64,000 bases of DNA from Verrucomicrobiales bacterium (GTDB taxonomy: Bacteria > Verrucomicrobiota > Verrucomicrobiia > Verrucomicrobiales > DEV007): assembly GCA_029213025.1 (NCBI GenBank), contig JARGOZ010000010.1, forward strand, positions 20,392-84,391. Reading direction: 5' to 3'. The notes beneath the pieces are model-generated. The model was not told the DNA's origin and did not search any database. It saw only the letters and a list, made by a program, of their open reading frames with translations. Below, one piece after another: positions 26,838 to 36,023 of this stretch (the first letter of the stretch is position 1; each line of letters starts with the position of its first letter). The translations under genes and the position numbers were made by a program.

Positions 26838-27989
26838 ATGGGAGTTCGATGGACAATAGAACGGGCAATGGAGGAGTCCCCTCCGCATTTTCACCCTCTC
26901 GCTGGATGTGACTGGGAGAATTTTTCAGCACATCTTTCGGCCCATGAAGGGTTTACGGAACGTACACACAGCCAAAGGGTAAAGAGTCGCCTGGCTGTGA
27001 TTGCAAGACAGCCTTTCACGGTGATGGAACGTCTTGTGTTTTCGAAAAAAGTGGAGAATTACCAACTTCCCCAGCCACCCATTTTCATCATCGGTCACTG
27101 GCGAAGCGGTACGACGCACCTGCATAACCTGATGTCGTCAGCTCCCCAATTTTCCACGATTGATTTTGGTCAGACAGCGATGCCGCACAATCTTTTAAAT
27201 CCCACCCGCTTCATTGGCAGGGCCGCCATGTCGACTGCTGTTCCAAAGGACCGGGGGATGGACCGTGTGAAAATGGGTATGAAAGAGCCGCAGGAGGAGG
27301 AAATGGCTTTAGGAAATCTTAACCCGGTAAGCTACTACAATGTTTTCTATTACCCGCAGGAAATGCAGCAACAGTTTGACCGGTCGATCTTTTTGGAAGG
27401 TTTAACTGCGGAGGAAGTTGAGAAATTTAAAGAGGTGTATGTCAGGCTTTTGAAAAAGCTGTCTATTGCCGGCAAAGGCAAGCCGCTGTTATTGAAAAAC
27501 CCGGCTTCGACCGCCAGAGTTGAGCTTTTGGATCAGCTGTTTTCCGGAGCCCGGTTTATTCATATCGTAAGAAATCCTTACGAAGTATTTGCATCGATGC
27601 TTCACCATTATCCCCGGCTGTTTAACGCTTTTGCCTGGCAAAAGTTTGATAATATCGACCTCGAAGAGATGGTGTTTTACAAATACGGCCGACTCATGAA
27701 AGGATTTCTCGATCAAAGAAAACAGGTGGAAGGTCGCCTTTTGGAAACCTCGTACGAGAAGATTGTTTCCGATCCTGTAGGCGAAATCGGACGGTTTTAT
27801 GATTCGTTCGGGCTGACAGGGAAAGACCAAGCCCTCGACGAAATCAAATCCTACGTCAGCGCTCGCAAGGGCTACAAGAGAAACCAGTATCAGTTAACCG
27901 CTGACCAGGTGGAGCGGATACAGAGCGAGTGGGGCTTTGCGCTCGACGAATGGGGCTACGACGTGCCGGATTCTATCGAAGTCGTTTAG
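26838..27989 (+). CDS. Sulfotransferase family protein
   Basis: This 383-residue protein has the 5'-PSB loop-like IIGHWRSGTTHLHNLMS (about 77-93) and the 3'-phosphate-binding HIVRNPYEVFASM (about 238-250), both typical of PAPS-dependent sulfotransferases of the Sulfotransfer_3 type. It would transfer sulfate from PAPS to an unknown acceptor, perhaps a carbohydrate or lipid. It ends 4 nt inside the 3' end of the convergent ligase gene. Its placement beside a ligase-ACP and an ammonia-lyase makes sulfation of a metabolite possible, but the shared 3' ends do not imply co-expression. Confidence 0.87.
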   Translation: MGVRWTIERAMEESPPHFHPLAGCDWENFSAHLSAHEGFTERTHSQRVKSRLAVIARQPFTVMERLVFSKKVENYQLPQPPIFIIGHWRSGTTHLHNLMSSAPQFSTIDFGQTAMPHNLLNPTRFIGRAAMSTAVPKDRGMDRVKMGMKEPQEEEMALGNLNPVSYYNVFYYPQEMQQQFDRSIFLEGLTAEEVEKFKEVYVRLLKKLSIAGKGKPLLLKNPASTARVELLDQLFSGARFIHIVRNPYEVFASMLHHYPRLFNAFAWQKFDNIDLEEMVFYKYGRLMKGFLDQRKQVEGRLLETSYEKIVSDPVGEIGRFYDSFGLTGKDQALDEIKSYVSARKGYKRNQYQLTADQVERIQSEWGFALDEWGYDVPDSIEVV

Positions 27990-29881
27990 TCTTCCAGCTC
28001 CTTCTGCAAAGCCAGCAACGCCTCTTCTTCGGACATTTCATTGATATCTTTGTCGTCAGATGCAGCGGCGGGTGGGGCGTCACCGAGGCCGAGAGCATTC
28101 AACAGGTAACCGGAAAGGTCTTTGATCCTCGGGTAATCAAATACGAGGGTGGCCGGCAGTTCCAGATCGCCGCCCAGATCATTCTGCAGATTGGTGGCGA
28201 AAGTCACCATCATGAGTGAATCCATACCTGCTTCCTGGAGGCCGGTTTCGGGCGCAGGTGGCGCGGTGGTATTGGTCAATGCCTGTATCGAATTCTGCAG
28301 ATGAGTAATCAGCATTCGCTCACGCGAAGATCCATGACTGTTTGTCAATTGCGTCAGCAAAGTAGGGTTGTCTGCCTTATCATCGCCTTCAGCCTGCGCG
28401 GCGACCGGCTCGGGGCCGAGTTTGCGCAATTCGATTTTGAGAACTTTGCCGGCTGGATTTCTCGGCAATTCGTCGAGGAAAATGATTTTCGAAGGGACTT
28501 TGTATTGCCCGAGATTGGCCAGCGCATAGTTTCGGATCGCGTTGGCATCAGGTTCCGTGCTGTCACTTACCACAAAAACGGCCACCTCTTCACCGAGGAC
28601 TGGTTCCGGTAATCCGACTACCGCGCAATCTTTGACTCCGGGTGCATCGAGTAAGACACGTTCCACTTCTGAAGGGAACACTTTCATCCCGCCGATCGCA
28701 ATCATGTCTTTGATGCGATCTACGATATAGAAATACCCGTTTCGATCCATTTTGCCTACATCACCGGAATAGAACCAGCCGTCGCGAACTGCCAGAGCCG
28801 TTTCTTCCGGACGGTTCCAGTAACCCAACATCACATTGGGGCCGCGCACGATGATTTCACCGGGTGTTTCCGGATCGCAAGTTTCGCCGGTCTCCGGATC
28901 AACCACTTTCATCTCGACCAGATCAACCGGGACACCGATTGAACCCGGGACATGTTTCAGAGGATGGTTGTATGATGCAAATGGCGCAGTCTCCGTCAGC
29001 CCGTAGCCTTCATAAACCGGCATGCCGAATTTCTCTTGCCAGGCGGCTCCCAGTTGCGGAGCAAGCGTTGCCGCTGCGGAGAAACAATATGTGACGGATT
29101 CTATATCGACCGGTTCACAGGAATCGAGCATCAGGTGAAAGGTGGTCGGCACTCCGAACAGTTTTGTTACCTTTTGCTCAAATATAATTTTCTTTGTCTC
29201 CGCCAGATCGAAAACCGGCTGCAAAATGATAGTTGCCCCAATGTTCAAACCCGAGTTCAAAATAGCATTCTGGCCGTAACAATGAAACAGGGGGACCATC
29301 AGAAGAAGACGGTCATCTGTAGTCATGCCGCAAAGGTGGTTAAACGAATGAACTGTAGATCGAACATTCTTGTGCGACAGTGTCGCGCCTTTCGGGAAAC
29401 CGGTAGTTCCGGATGTATAGAGAATGATTCCGGGATCATCCGGCTCCATTTCAAGAAATTCACCTTCAGGAAGACCGGGTTGATTGAGAAGTATATCGTT
29501 ATTCACTTCCTGACCATCCCCGGAAACAGTCAGGGTTTCGCAATTATCATAGGAAACGCCGGATTGTGTAGTTATGACAATTCCGGCATCGCAATCGGAA
29601 ATGATAAAGCCCGCCTCTTCTTCAGTAAGCCTGGTATTAACCGAAACAGCGATTGCCCCGATCCGTAAGATTCCATAGTACCAGACGGGAAAAGCAGGCA
29701 CATTGCCCAGAACTAATGCAACACGGTCACCTCTGGACACACCGAGATCCCGCAGAATGCACGAAGCCCGCCCCGAGAGTTGTTCCAGCTCGGTGTAGTT
29801 TAACCGGGAATCGCCGAACACCAGAGCCGACTTCTCCGGAAACAGTTTCGAACATTCAATCAAGCCCTGACAGATATTCAT
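27986..29881 (-). CDS. Acyl-AMP ligase (AMP-dependent synthetase) fused to a carrier-protein domain
   Basis: Residues 1 to about 515 form an ANL superfamily ligase: LYTSGTTGFPKGATLSH (P-loop), GYGLTETAPF, YSGDVGKMDRNGYFYIVDRIKD, and PRNPAGKVLK with the catalytic lysine. Residues about 545-631 form a phosphopantetheine carrier domain with LQEAGMDSLMMV, whose serine would take the prosthetic group. The fusion suggests that it activates a carboxylic acid and loads it onto its own carrier arm. It follows the ammonia-lyase gene by 15 bp, so the natural substrate may be cinnamate (inference). The C-terminus is acidic. Confidence 0.88.
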   Translation of the reverse strand: MNICQGLIECSKLFPEKSALVFGDSRLNYTELEQLSGRASCILRDLGVSRGDRVALVLGNVPAFPVWYYGILRIGAIAVSVNTRLTEEEAGFIISDCDAGIVITTQSGVSYDNCETLTVSGDGQEVNNDILLNQPGLPEGEFLEMEPDDPGIILYTSGTTGFPKGATLSHKNVRSTVHSFNHLCGMTTDDRLLLMVPLFHCYGQNAILNSGLNIGATIILQPVFDLAETKKIIFEQKVTKLFGVPTTFHLMLDSCEPVDIESVTYCFSAAATLAPQLGAAWQEKFGMPVYEGYGLTETAPFASYNHPLKHVPGSIGVPVDLVEMKVVDPETGETCDPETPGEIIVRGPNVMLGYWNRPEETALAVRDGWFYSGDVGKMDRNGYFYIVDRIKDMIAIGGMKVFPSEVERVLLDAPGVKDCAVVGLPEPVLGEEVAVFVVSDSTEPDANAIRNYALANLGQYKVPSKIIFLDELPRNPAGKVLKIELRKLGPEPVAAQAEGDDKADNPTLLTQLTNSHGSSRERMLITHLQNSIQALTNTTAPPAPETGLQEAGMDSLMMVTFATNLQNDLGGDLELPATLVFDYPRIKDLSGYLLNALGLGDAPPAAASDDKDINEMSEEEALLALQKELED

Positions 29882-29896
29882 CCGTTTAGTTGTAGC

Positions 29897-31567
29897 TCAG
29901 ACTAAATTCAGATCGTTGAAAGAATCCACTACTGGCGATACCGCGCTTATGAGTTCTCCCTGCTCGGAAATTGAATCGTAGAGAGACGTAATCAATGGTT
30001 CGAGGCTGTTGGAAGTTTCATTACTGATCAGCGGCGCTTTTGCCCCGGGTTTTCTGTCTATGGCATCGTAAACAGCATTGTAGACGGGTTCCAGCATGCT
30101 GCTGAGCACCGTGCGCCCGTCAAAGTTACCATCTTCGATCAACGATGACCGTAAATCGACTGCCTGAACCGCAAAAATCAGAGAAACTGCGGCGTAGCGA
30201 TTTGACAGATCGACGGACTGAGAGGCGAGATTGGCTGCGCCCCAACTCAAGCCGTTGATATTTTGATTGTACTGTTCAGCATGGGTAGGGAAGTCATCCA
30301 CCAAAGGTTTACCCAGATGGGTAATCATGGGCATAATCGAATTACCCAAAATCTGCAGCCCTTTCAAATTCATATCGATCGGAGAGGAGCCCTGTTGAGT
30401 GAGAGACGCTGGCAAACCGTGATTGAATTCCGGTGATACCAACAAGGCAATCTGTACATCGAGGTGTTTGGCGATCAGACCCAGATATTTCCTGAGATCA
30501 TCCATAGCCATGCCGATGTATTGTCCGAGAAAATTACCGCTCTGATAAAAACGATCACATCCGGTATCAATCAAAGGATTGTCAGTGATTGAGTTCATCT
30601 CGGTCTCGATAGTTTCCTCTACCCGCAGCATACCGTCGACGATTGGTCCCATATACTGGGGCAAACAGCGAATCGAATACCGGTCCTGGAGATGGTTTCC
30701 GCTGGAAGGACGGGTATAATCAACGTCCAGCAAATCCCTCATCATTTCAGCGGACCAGATTTGACCGCGATGAGGCTTGCAGCGATGAACAAATGAAGCA
30801 AACGGATCTTCGTGGGCGAGCAAAGCCTTCGCCATCATGGCGTGCGCGGCGAAGGAAATTCCCAGAATATTCTTTGCCGAATGCAGGTTGTTCGCCGCGA
30901 TAGCGGTGGAAAAGGTGGTGCCGTTTACGATCGCCAGACCTTCCTTGGGTTGTAATTCGATTGGCTTCAGCCCGGCAACTTGCAGCGCTTCGTCTCTTGA
31001 GATTTCCCGGTCGCTGCCGGTAGTGATTTGGCAGGGTGCCGCCTGGCCGGTAATCGCTCTGGCAATCACAGCGAGAGGCACAAGATCGCCACTGGCACCG
31101 ATTGACCCCAGTTCACCCACTACAGGTGTGAGATCTTCGTTCAGAAAGGCAACCAGCCGCTCTACTATTTCCATTCTCACTCCGGAGGCACCGCGCAGAA
31201 GCATATTCGCCCGCAAAAGCATAGTCGCCCGGACGTGCTCTTTCGGAATCGGCTTACCTGTGGAACAGGAAAGAAATTCGAGCAAATTTTGCTGGGATAT
31301 CCCGGCGTCTGCGGAGGATACCGGTAAATCAGCCATTCCTCCGAAACCGGTGGTAATACCGTAAATTTTTTGCCCCTCGTCAACGGCTCTGCTCACAGCA
31401 TCTTCCGCCAGTTTCATCCGGGTCCTGACTTCCCCGCTGTCAGTGATGGATACCTTTTTCGCCCCATACGCAACTGACTGAATGTCTTCAATATCCAGTG
31501 GGTCGCCGCACAGACAAAGGGTCGCAGGTTCGCAAAGTGTCAGATTATGGTAGCTGTGGTTTGTCAA
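29897..31567 (-). CDS. Aromatic amino acid ammonia-lyase/aminomutase (MIO enzyme), phenylalanine-type residues
   Basis: This 556-residue protein has the MIO-forming ASG (158-160) in GSIGASGDLVPLA and the catalytic loop IYGITTGFGG (Tyr69). The selectivity pair following QQNLLE is Phe98-Leu99; by alignment with R. sphaeroides TAL (His-Leu), histidine lyases (Ser-His) and plant/cyanobacterial PAL (Phe-Leu) this is the phenylalanine type. The surrounding sequence VRATMLLRANMLLRGASGVR also resembles cyanobacterial PAL. It would make cinnamate plus ammonia, or act as an aminomutase. The start is TTG at 31567; a stop codon lies a few codons upstream. It precedes the ligase-carrier gene by 15 bp. Confidence 0.85.
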   Translation of the reverse strand: MTNHSYHNLTLCEPATLCLCGDPLDIEDIQSVAYGAKKVSITDSGEVRTRMKLAEDAVSRAVDEGQKIYGITTGFGGMADLPVSSADAGISQQNLLEFLSCSTGKPIPKEHVRATMLLRANMLLRGASGVRMEIVERLVAFLNEDLTPVVGELGSIGASGDLVPLAVIARAITGQAAPCQITTGSDREISRDEALQVAGLKPIELQPKEGLAIVNGTTFSTAIAANNLHSAKNILGISFAAHAMMAKALLAHEDPFASFVHRCKPHRGQIWSAEMMRDLLDVDYTRPSSGNHLQDRYSIRCLPQYMGPIVDGMLRVEETIETEMNSITDNPLIDTGCDRFYQSGNFLGQYIGMAMDDLRKYLGLIAKHLDVQIALLVSPEFNHGLPASLTQQGSSPIDMNLKGLQILGNSIMPMITHLGKPLVDDFPTHAEQYNQNINGLSWGAANLASQSVDLSNRYAAVSLIFAVQAVDLRSSLIEDGNFDGRTVLSSMLEPVYNAVYDAIDRKPGAKAPLISNETSNSLEPLITSLYDSISEQGELISAVSPVVDSFNDLNLV

Positions 31568-31635
31568 ACTGATAAAGGTTGGTTGACGTTATCAAAACAT
31601 ACAAGTCCTGTCATGCGGAAATGTTATGCTTTTAT

Positions 31636-31655
31636 GTATATTCTGGAAAATATAC
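31636..31655. promoter_or_regulatory. Candidate operator upstream of the ammonia-lyase gene
   Basis: GTATATT (31636-31642) and AATATAC (31649-31655) form a perfect 7-bp dyad with a 6-nt spacer in the AT-rich 228-bp gap, 70-90 bp upstream of the TTG start. The spacing of about two helical turns suits a dimeric repressor. No regulator gene is adjacent. Confidence 0.35.
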
Positions 31656-31795
31656 TCAATTTAACTGTATTTGAAAGACTTAAATAACTTTAACGATGGT
31701 TTTTTTAGTAAATTCGGCGCTTTTGTTAGAAATTACCGGTTCATCTATTGGTATAAGGAACGCAGTCGAAGCGGTTTCATGTATTTTCGACTTTT

Positions 31796-34700
31796 TTATT
31801 CAGGATCGTAAGTAGCCGGGTAGGCGCGACCTATAAACAGCAAATATACCGATGGGACAAAACACAGGGCGAGGAGGGTAGCTCCGCCCACTCCACCCGC
31901 AATTGTGGTTGCTACCGGTGGCCAGAATCCACCATCGTCGAGCATGAGAGGGATAAAGCCGGCAATTGTGGTCAGCGTGGTAGCCAAAATATGTCTGGTT
32001 CTCCGGATAATGATTTCAGCAATCGCCGAGGGCACCCCAACCCTTGCTTCCGGGTCGTCGCGGATTCCAGCCATCACGACGATGGCGTCATTCACAGCAA
32101 CTCCAACCAAACCCATAGTTCCTACCACCCCCATAAACCCGAAGGGAAATTTAAACAACCAAAGTGAACCCAGCCCCAGACCGATGGAAAGCCCGCCTAC
32201 CAGTGCAATTACCAGAGCAACCCGAAATGATCGAAATGACGCCACCAGTGTTGCTATGATCAAAGCGATCAACAGGGGAATATTCGCCATCAAATTGTTC
32301 ACTGCTTCGTCGCGCTTTTCCGCTTCGCCGCCGTATTCGAGAGAATAACCCGGCGGCAAAAAGAAATCCGAGTTGGCAAGCCGTTCCTTAAATTCCGTTA
32401 TGACGAGATCGGGAAGCGTGCCTGCAGTGATATAAGCTCTCACCTCGTTGAATCTCTGACCGTCGCGGCGGGTGATTGCGGCGACCTCCGAACCGAGTTC
32501 GAGTTCACTAATAGCGGCGAGGGGGAATCCGCTTCCTGGTTGATGCAGGTGCGGCGACTGTAGTTCAAGTGTTGCAATATCACCGGTGTTCTGTCGAGTC
32601 AGGCTGTCAGTCCGGACCCGAATCGGTATTTCCTCAGTGCCGTCGATCAGCGAACCACTGTGGAGGCCTTCCAGAGATGAATACAGCTGATTTTCGATCT
32701 CATGATTGCTGAGTCCGGCTTTGCGGACGTCATATTCGTCGAGTATTACAGCCAGTTTCGGGACAATTTCGTTTAGATCCGCGCGAGTGTGAACGACTTC
32801 ATTAGTCTCGGCCAGAATCAGCCGAACCTTGTTGCCCAGTTTTTGCAAAATCGCGATGTCAGGTCCGAACAGTTTTACTTCCACCGGGGCTTTAAACGGA
32901 GGTCCCTGTTCCAGCTGACGGACGAGGACCCGGCAGGTCACAAATTCGTCATCCACCTTGTTCTGCATTTTGCGAATAATCTCGCGCGAATTTACTCCGG
33001 GCTCACATTCCACCAGCGCTTGACCATAGAAAGCTGCATTGCGGCGTGAGGCCATCATGTTGTAGAAAAAAGCCGGGGAACTTTCGCCGATAAACCAATG
33101 GACCCGCTTTACTCCGTCCATTTTCAGAACAGAATCCCGAATCGCGGCCGCTGTCTTCCTCGTCTCTGCTAACGTGGTGGAGGCAGTCATCTCCATTTCG
33201 ATTTGGAACTGCTCCCGGTCTGCCGGCGGGAAAAACTGCTCGGGCAAACTACGGGAAACGTAAAATCCGGTCACAGGCAGGAGAAATCCAATAACCACCC
33301 CGAGAACCGGCAAATGAAACAATTTTACCAGCAGCCAACGATAAACTTTAAGCAGAAATTGGCTGTAGATCCCACGCTGCAAAAAGCCGGACTGTACCCT
33401 GTTGGATGTGGAACTGTACCCTGTTGAATCACCAATTGTACCCTGTTGAGTCTTGCCTGGTCGGAACAAAAGTGCGGTGAGCGCCGGGATTACGGTCATC
33501 GCAAGAAGGAACGAAGCGTTGATCGCAAGAATCACGCTGATCGCAATCGAACCGACAAATTCACCACTGGAACCCGGCAGCATCACGATAGGGGCAAAGG
33601 CGAGGGTAGTGGTTAAGGTCGACCCAAACAGCGGCAGCCCGAGCTGCCGGATTGTTTCGGTAATCGCCTCCAGCGGGCTTTTTCCTTCCCTCAAACCGTT
33701 GCCTACCTCATCCACCATGACAATTGCGTTGTCGATGAGTAATCCAAGAGCAATAATCAGGCCGGTTACCGACATTTGATGAATCGGTATATCAAGGACC
33801 CGCATACCGCTGATCACAATCAGTGTGGATAGCGGGAGAGCCACTCCGACCACGATCATACTCCTCCAGCCCATCAGCAGAAAAACAACGATCACCACAG
33901 CCAATGTCCCGACAAGGAGGTTTTTAGCCAATTGAGTGAGACGGTCCTGCACATAAATATTCTGCGTGAACAAAACATCCAATTCGATTCCGCGAGGCAG
34001 GCTATCTGTAAACTCAGCGAGTCTTTCGTATAGATCTTCGTTCCAAAGATCGATACGGCTTTCATCCCGGACGAACGCAGCCACGACAATCGAATCTTTC
34101 CCGTCGACGATGGTCATGCTGTCCGGAGGGGATTTGACGCCTTTTTTGATCCGGGCAATTTCATCGAGTCTGGCCAACTCATTTGATCCATACCGAATCG
34201 GGGTTGAGCCAATTCGCTCGAGGGAATCGAGGTCCTGATCGAGTTCAATGACCAATTCGGAATCCTCGCCCCGGAACATTCCCGCTGAACGCTTCGATTC
34301 ACTTTGTTCAATCTGCTGAGAAATGTTGCCAATCGAAACGCCCAACCGGTGGAGATTTTCGCCCGGAACCTCGATAAGCACCTCTTCCTTTTGTTTTCCG
34401 AAAATCGCAACGCTCTCCGTTCCCGGCAGAGCGCGGATAATTGCCTTCAAGTCTTCACTCAACCGGGTCAGAATAGTGAAATTTGGCTGTTCATCACCGG
34501 TCCACTGCAGTGCAACGATCGAAGCGTAGGACCGCATTTCCGGCCGCTCGAACTCCGGGTCGTGAGCTTCATCGGGAAGGGATTTCGTCGTTTCCGATAT
34601 TTCATCGCGGACGCGGGACCAAACGGTATCGACATCTGTGACCTCCTCCTTGAGCTCAATGGTGACCGTCGAAATACCGGCCATGCTCTCCGAGGTAATA

Positions 34701-34930
34701 TGCTTTATCCCTTTAATTGTTTGGATATCCTCTTCCAAAGGTCGGCTGATCTGCGACTCAACCCTGTCTGCGTCCGCCCCGGGGAAAACGGTTCGAACGA
34801 TTCCGTACCGCTGGACGAGTATCGGATCCTCCATCCTCGGCATGGTGGAATACGAACTCAGCCCCGCGACAGTGATGATGCCGATGAGGAGTAAAAGCAG
34901 TCGGTGATTGTTGTAAAGGAGTGTCGCCAT
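31796..34930 (-). CDS. RND-family efflux pump inner-membrane permease
   Basis: The start ATG at 34930 overlaps the adaptor's stop (TAATG); the product is 1044 residues, standard for RND permeases. The two halves each have a TM segment, large periplasmic loops and a six-helix bundle; LIIALGLLIDNAIVMVDEV and VGLVGVAVNDAIVVMAGI carry the TM4/TM10 type acidic residues. It probably works with the adjacent adaptor and an outer-membrane channel encoded elsewhere. Sequence features place it near the AcrB/MexF-like or HAE-type family; the substrate is unknown. A three-copy repeat array encodes about 20 extra residues in the cytoplasmic linker between TM6 and TM7. Confidence 0.92.
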   Translation of the reverse strand: MATLLYNNHRLLLLLIGIITVAGLSSYSTMPRMEDPILVQRYGIVRTVFPGADADRVESQISRPLEEDIQTIKGIKHITSESMAGISTVTIELKEEVTDVDTVWSRVRDEISETTKSLPDEAHDPEFERPEMRSYASIVALQWTGDEQPNFTILTRLSEDLKAIIRALPGTESVAIFGKQKEEVLIEVPGENLHRLGVSIGNISQQIEQSESKRSAGMFRGEDSELVIELDQDLDSLERIGSTPIRYGSNELARLDEIARIKKGVKSPPDSMTIVDGKDSIVVAAFVRDESRIDLWNEDLYERLAEFTDSLPRGIELDVLFTQNIYVQDRLTQLAKNLLVGTLAVVIVVFLLMGWRSMIVVGVALPLSTLIVISGMRVLDIPIHQMSVTGLIIALGLLIDNAIVMVDEVGNGLREGKSPLEAITETIRQLGLPLFGSTLTTTLAFAPIVMLPGSSGEFVGSIAISVILAINASFLLAMTVIPALTALLFRPGKTQQGTIGDSTGYSSTSNRVQSGFLQRGIYSQFLLKVYRWLLVKLFHLPVLGVVIGFLLPVTGFYVSRSLPEQFFPPADREQFQIEMEMTASTTLAETRKTAAAIRDSVLKMDGVKRVHWFIGESSPAFFYNMMASRRNAAFYGQALVECEPGVNSREIIRKMQNKVDDEFVTCRVLVRQLEQGPPFKAPVEVKLFGPDIAILQKLGNKVRLILAETNEVVHTRADLNEIVPKLAVILDEYDVRKAGLSNHEIENQLYSSLEGLHSGSLIDGTEEIPIRVRTDSLTRQNTGDIATLELQSPHLHQPGSGFPLAAISELELGSEVAAITRRDGQRFNEVRAYITAGTLPDLVITEFKERLANSDFFLPPGYSLEYGGEAEKRDEAVNNLMANIPLLIALIIATLVASFRSFRVALVIALVGGLSIGLGLGSLWLFKFPFGFMGVVGTMGLVGVAVNDAIVVMAGIRDDPEARVGVPSAIAEIIIRRTRHILATTLTTIAGFIPLMLDDGGFWPPVATTIAGGVGGATLLALCFVPSVYLLFIGRAYPATYDPE
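33394..33447 (-). repeat. Dispersed 22-bp repeat, locus 4 (3 copies, inside the RND permease gene)
   Basis: Cores GTACCCTGTT at 33394-33403, 33416-33425 and 33438-33447 are exactly 22 bp apart (reverse orientation of the plus-strand AACAGGGTAC). They are translated in the linker between the two RND halves as TQQGTIGDSTGYSSTSNRVQ without a stop. Confidence 0.92.
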
Positions 34931-35850
34931 TACTTCGTCATGGGCACTGCCTTCACTTTTTGTCCCGGAACAATTCGGTGTGTGCCGGTCGCCACCACAT
35001 TGGTTATCCGGAAGACTGTGCCATCGACCCAGGCCCGGCTGTTTTCGACATGGAAAACTTCCACGAAATGGCGTTCTACGATTTCCCCGGCATCCGCATC
35101 GTTTTCCACCGAGAAAACGGACCACAACCCGCGGCTTTCCCTGGTGAGAGCGGAGAGGGGGACCCAGAATCCCGGGGTATCTTCGACCCGGTCAATTTCC
35201 AGTTGCACAGTCTGTCCCGGCAGATTTTTTTCTGAGACTTTCGCGGGAAGGGTAAAAATAACCGTTCGGGTACGACCGTTACGGTCAACTTCCGGCAGGC
35301 GGCTGTCCAGTTTCGCGCGGTGCTTGTCTCCGGCGAGATCCAATTCGTACACCTCTCCCGCCGACATTTTATCTGCGACATCAACCGGGAGACTAAACCA
35401 CACTTCAAGTGGAGAATCTTCCACAATACGTAAAACCGGAGTTCCGGGGCTAACCACTGCGCCCACTGTGGCGTGTCTCATTGAGACAAAACCGTCGAAA
35501 GGAGCTTTCATGTCGGTTCCCGCGTCCAATTCTGCAAGGATGCCATTCTTTTTCACTTCATCGCCGGGGTCGACATTGATGCTCTTGATCCTGCCGCCAC
35601 GTTCGAACCCTAAATCAGCCGTTTGCCGGGCCTTTGTAATTCCATTGTAGGTTCTCTTTACGTGAAACGATTTTCCAGGACTTACCTCCAGTGTGTTAAC
35701 CTTGAGAATGCGAACTCCATCGTCATTTTTTGCCGAATTTTCCGCAGGAGCAGTCTCGGTTCGGCCGGCCAGGAAGACTACGAGGATGAGCGCAGCCAGG
35801 AGCAGGCAAACCAGTCCGGACAACACGTTGCTTATCATTCTCACAGGCAT
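34930..35850 (-). CDS. RND periplasmic adaptor (membrane fusion protein)
   Basis: This 306-residue protein (Met5 is an alternative start) has an N-terminal membrane anchor (LVCLLLAALILVVFLAG) followed by the adaptor layout: a beta-barrel/lipoyl part (GRIKSINVDPGDEVKKNGILAELD, APFDGFVSMRHATVGAVVSPGTPVL) with a very short or missing alpha-hairpin, then a beta-barrel and membrane-proximal domain. It links the RND permease to an outer-membrane channel. It is upstream of and overlaps the permease gene by 1 nt. The missing hairpin suggests a compact adaptor. Confidence 0.88.
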   Translation of the reverse strand: MPVRMISNVLSGLVCLLLAALILVVFLAGRTETAPAENSAKNDDGVRILKVNTLEVSPGKSFHVKRTYNGITKARQTADLGFERGGRIKSINVDPGDEVKKNGILAELDAGTDMKAPFDGFVSMRHATVGAVVSPGTPVLRIVEDSPLEVWFSLPVDVADKMSAGEVYELDLAGDKHRAKLDSRLPEVDRNGRTRTVIFTLPAKVSEKNLPGQTVQLEIDRVEDTPGFWVPLSALTRESRGLWSVFSVENDADAGEIVERHFVEVFHVENSRAWVDGTVFRITNVVATGTHRIVPGQKVKAVPMTK

Positions 35851-36023
35851 GAATCGTTTTCGCTCATAATGTTAGGGGGCGCAATAGGAAAAACCAAAAC
35901 CTATTTTGTTAAAATAACGGTTACCCCGCGGAACGATTAGCCGTATTCTGGAGTGGCTTTCAGAACTTGTGGTTTTTCAAGTTGACCGTAAGTTATCAAA
36001 TCAACACCGAAAAGTCTTATATT

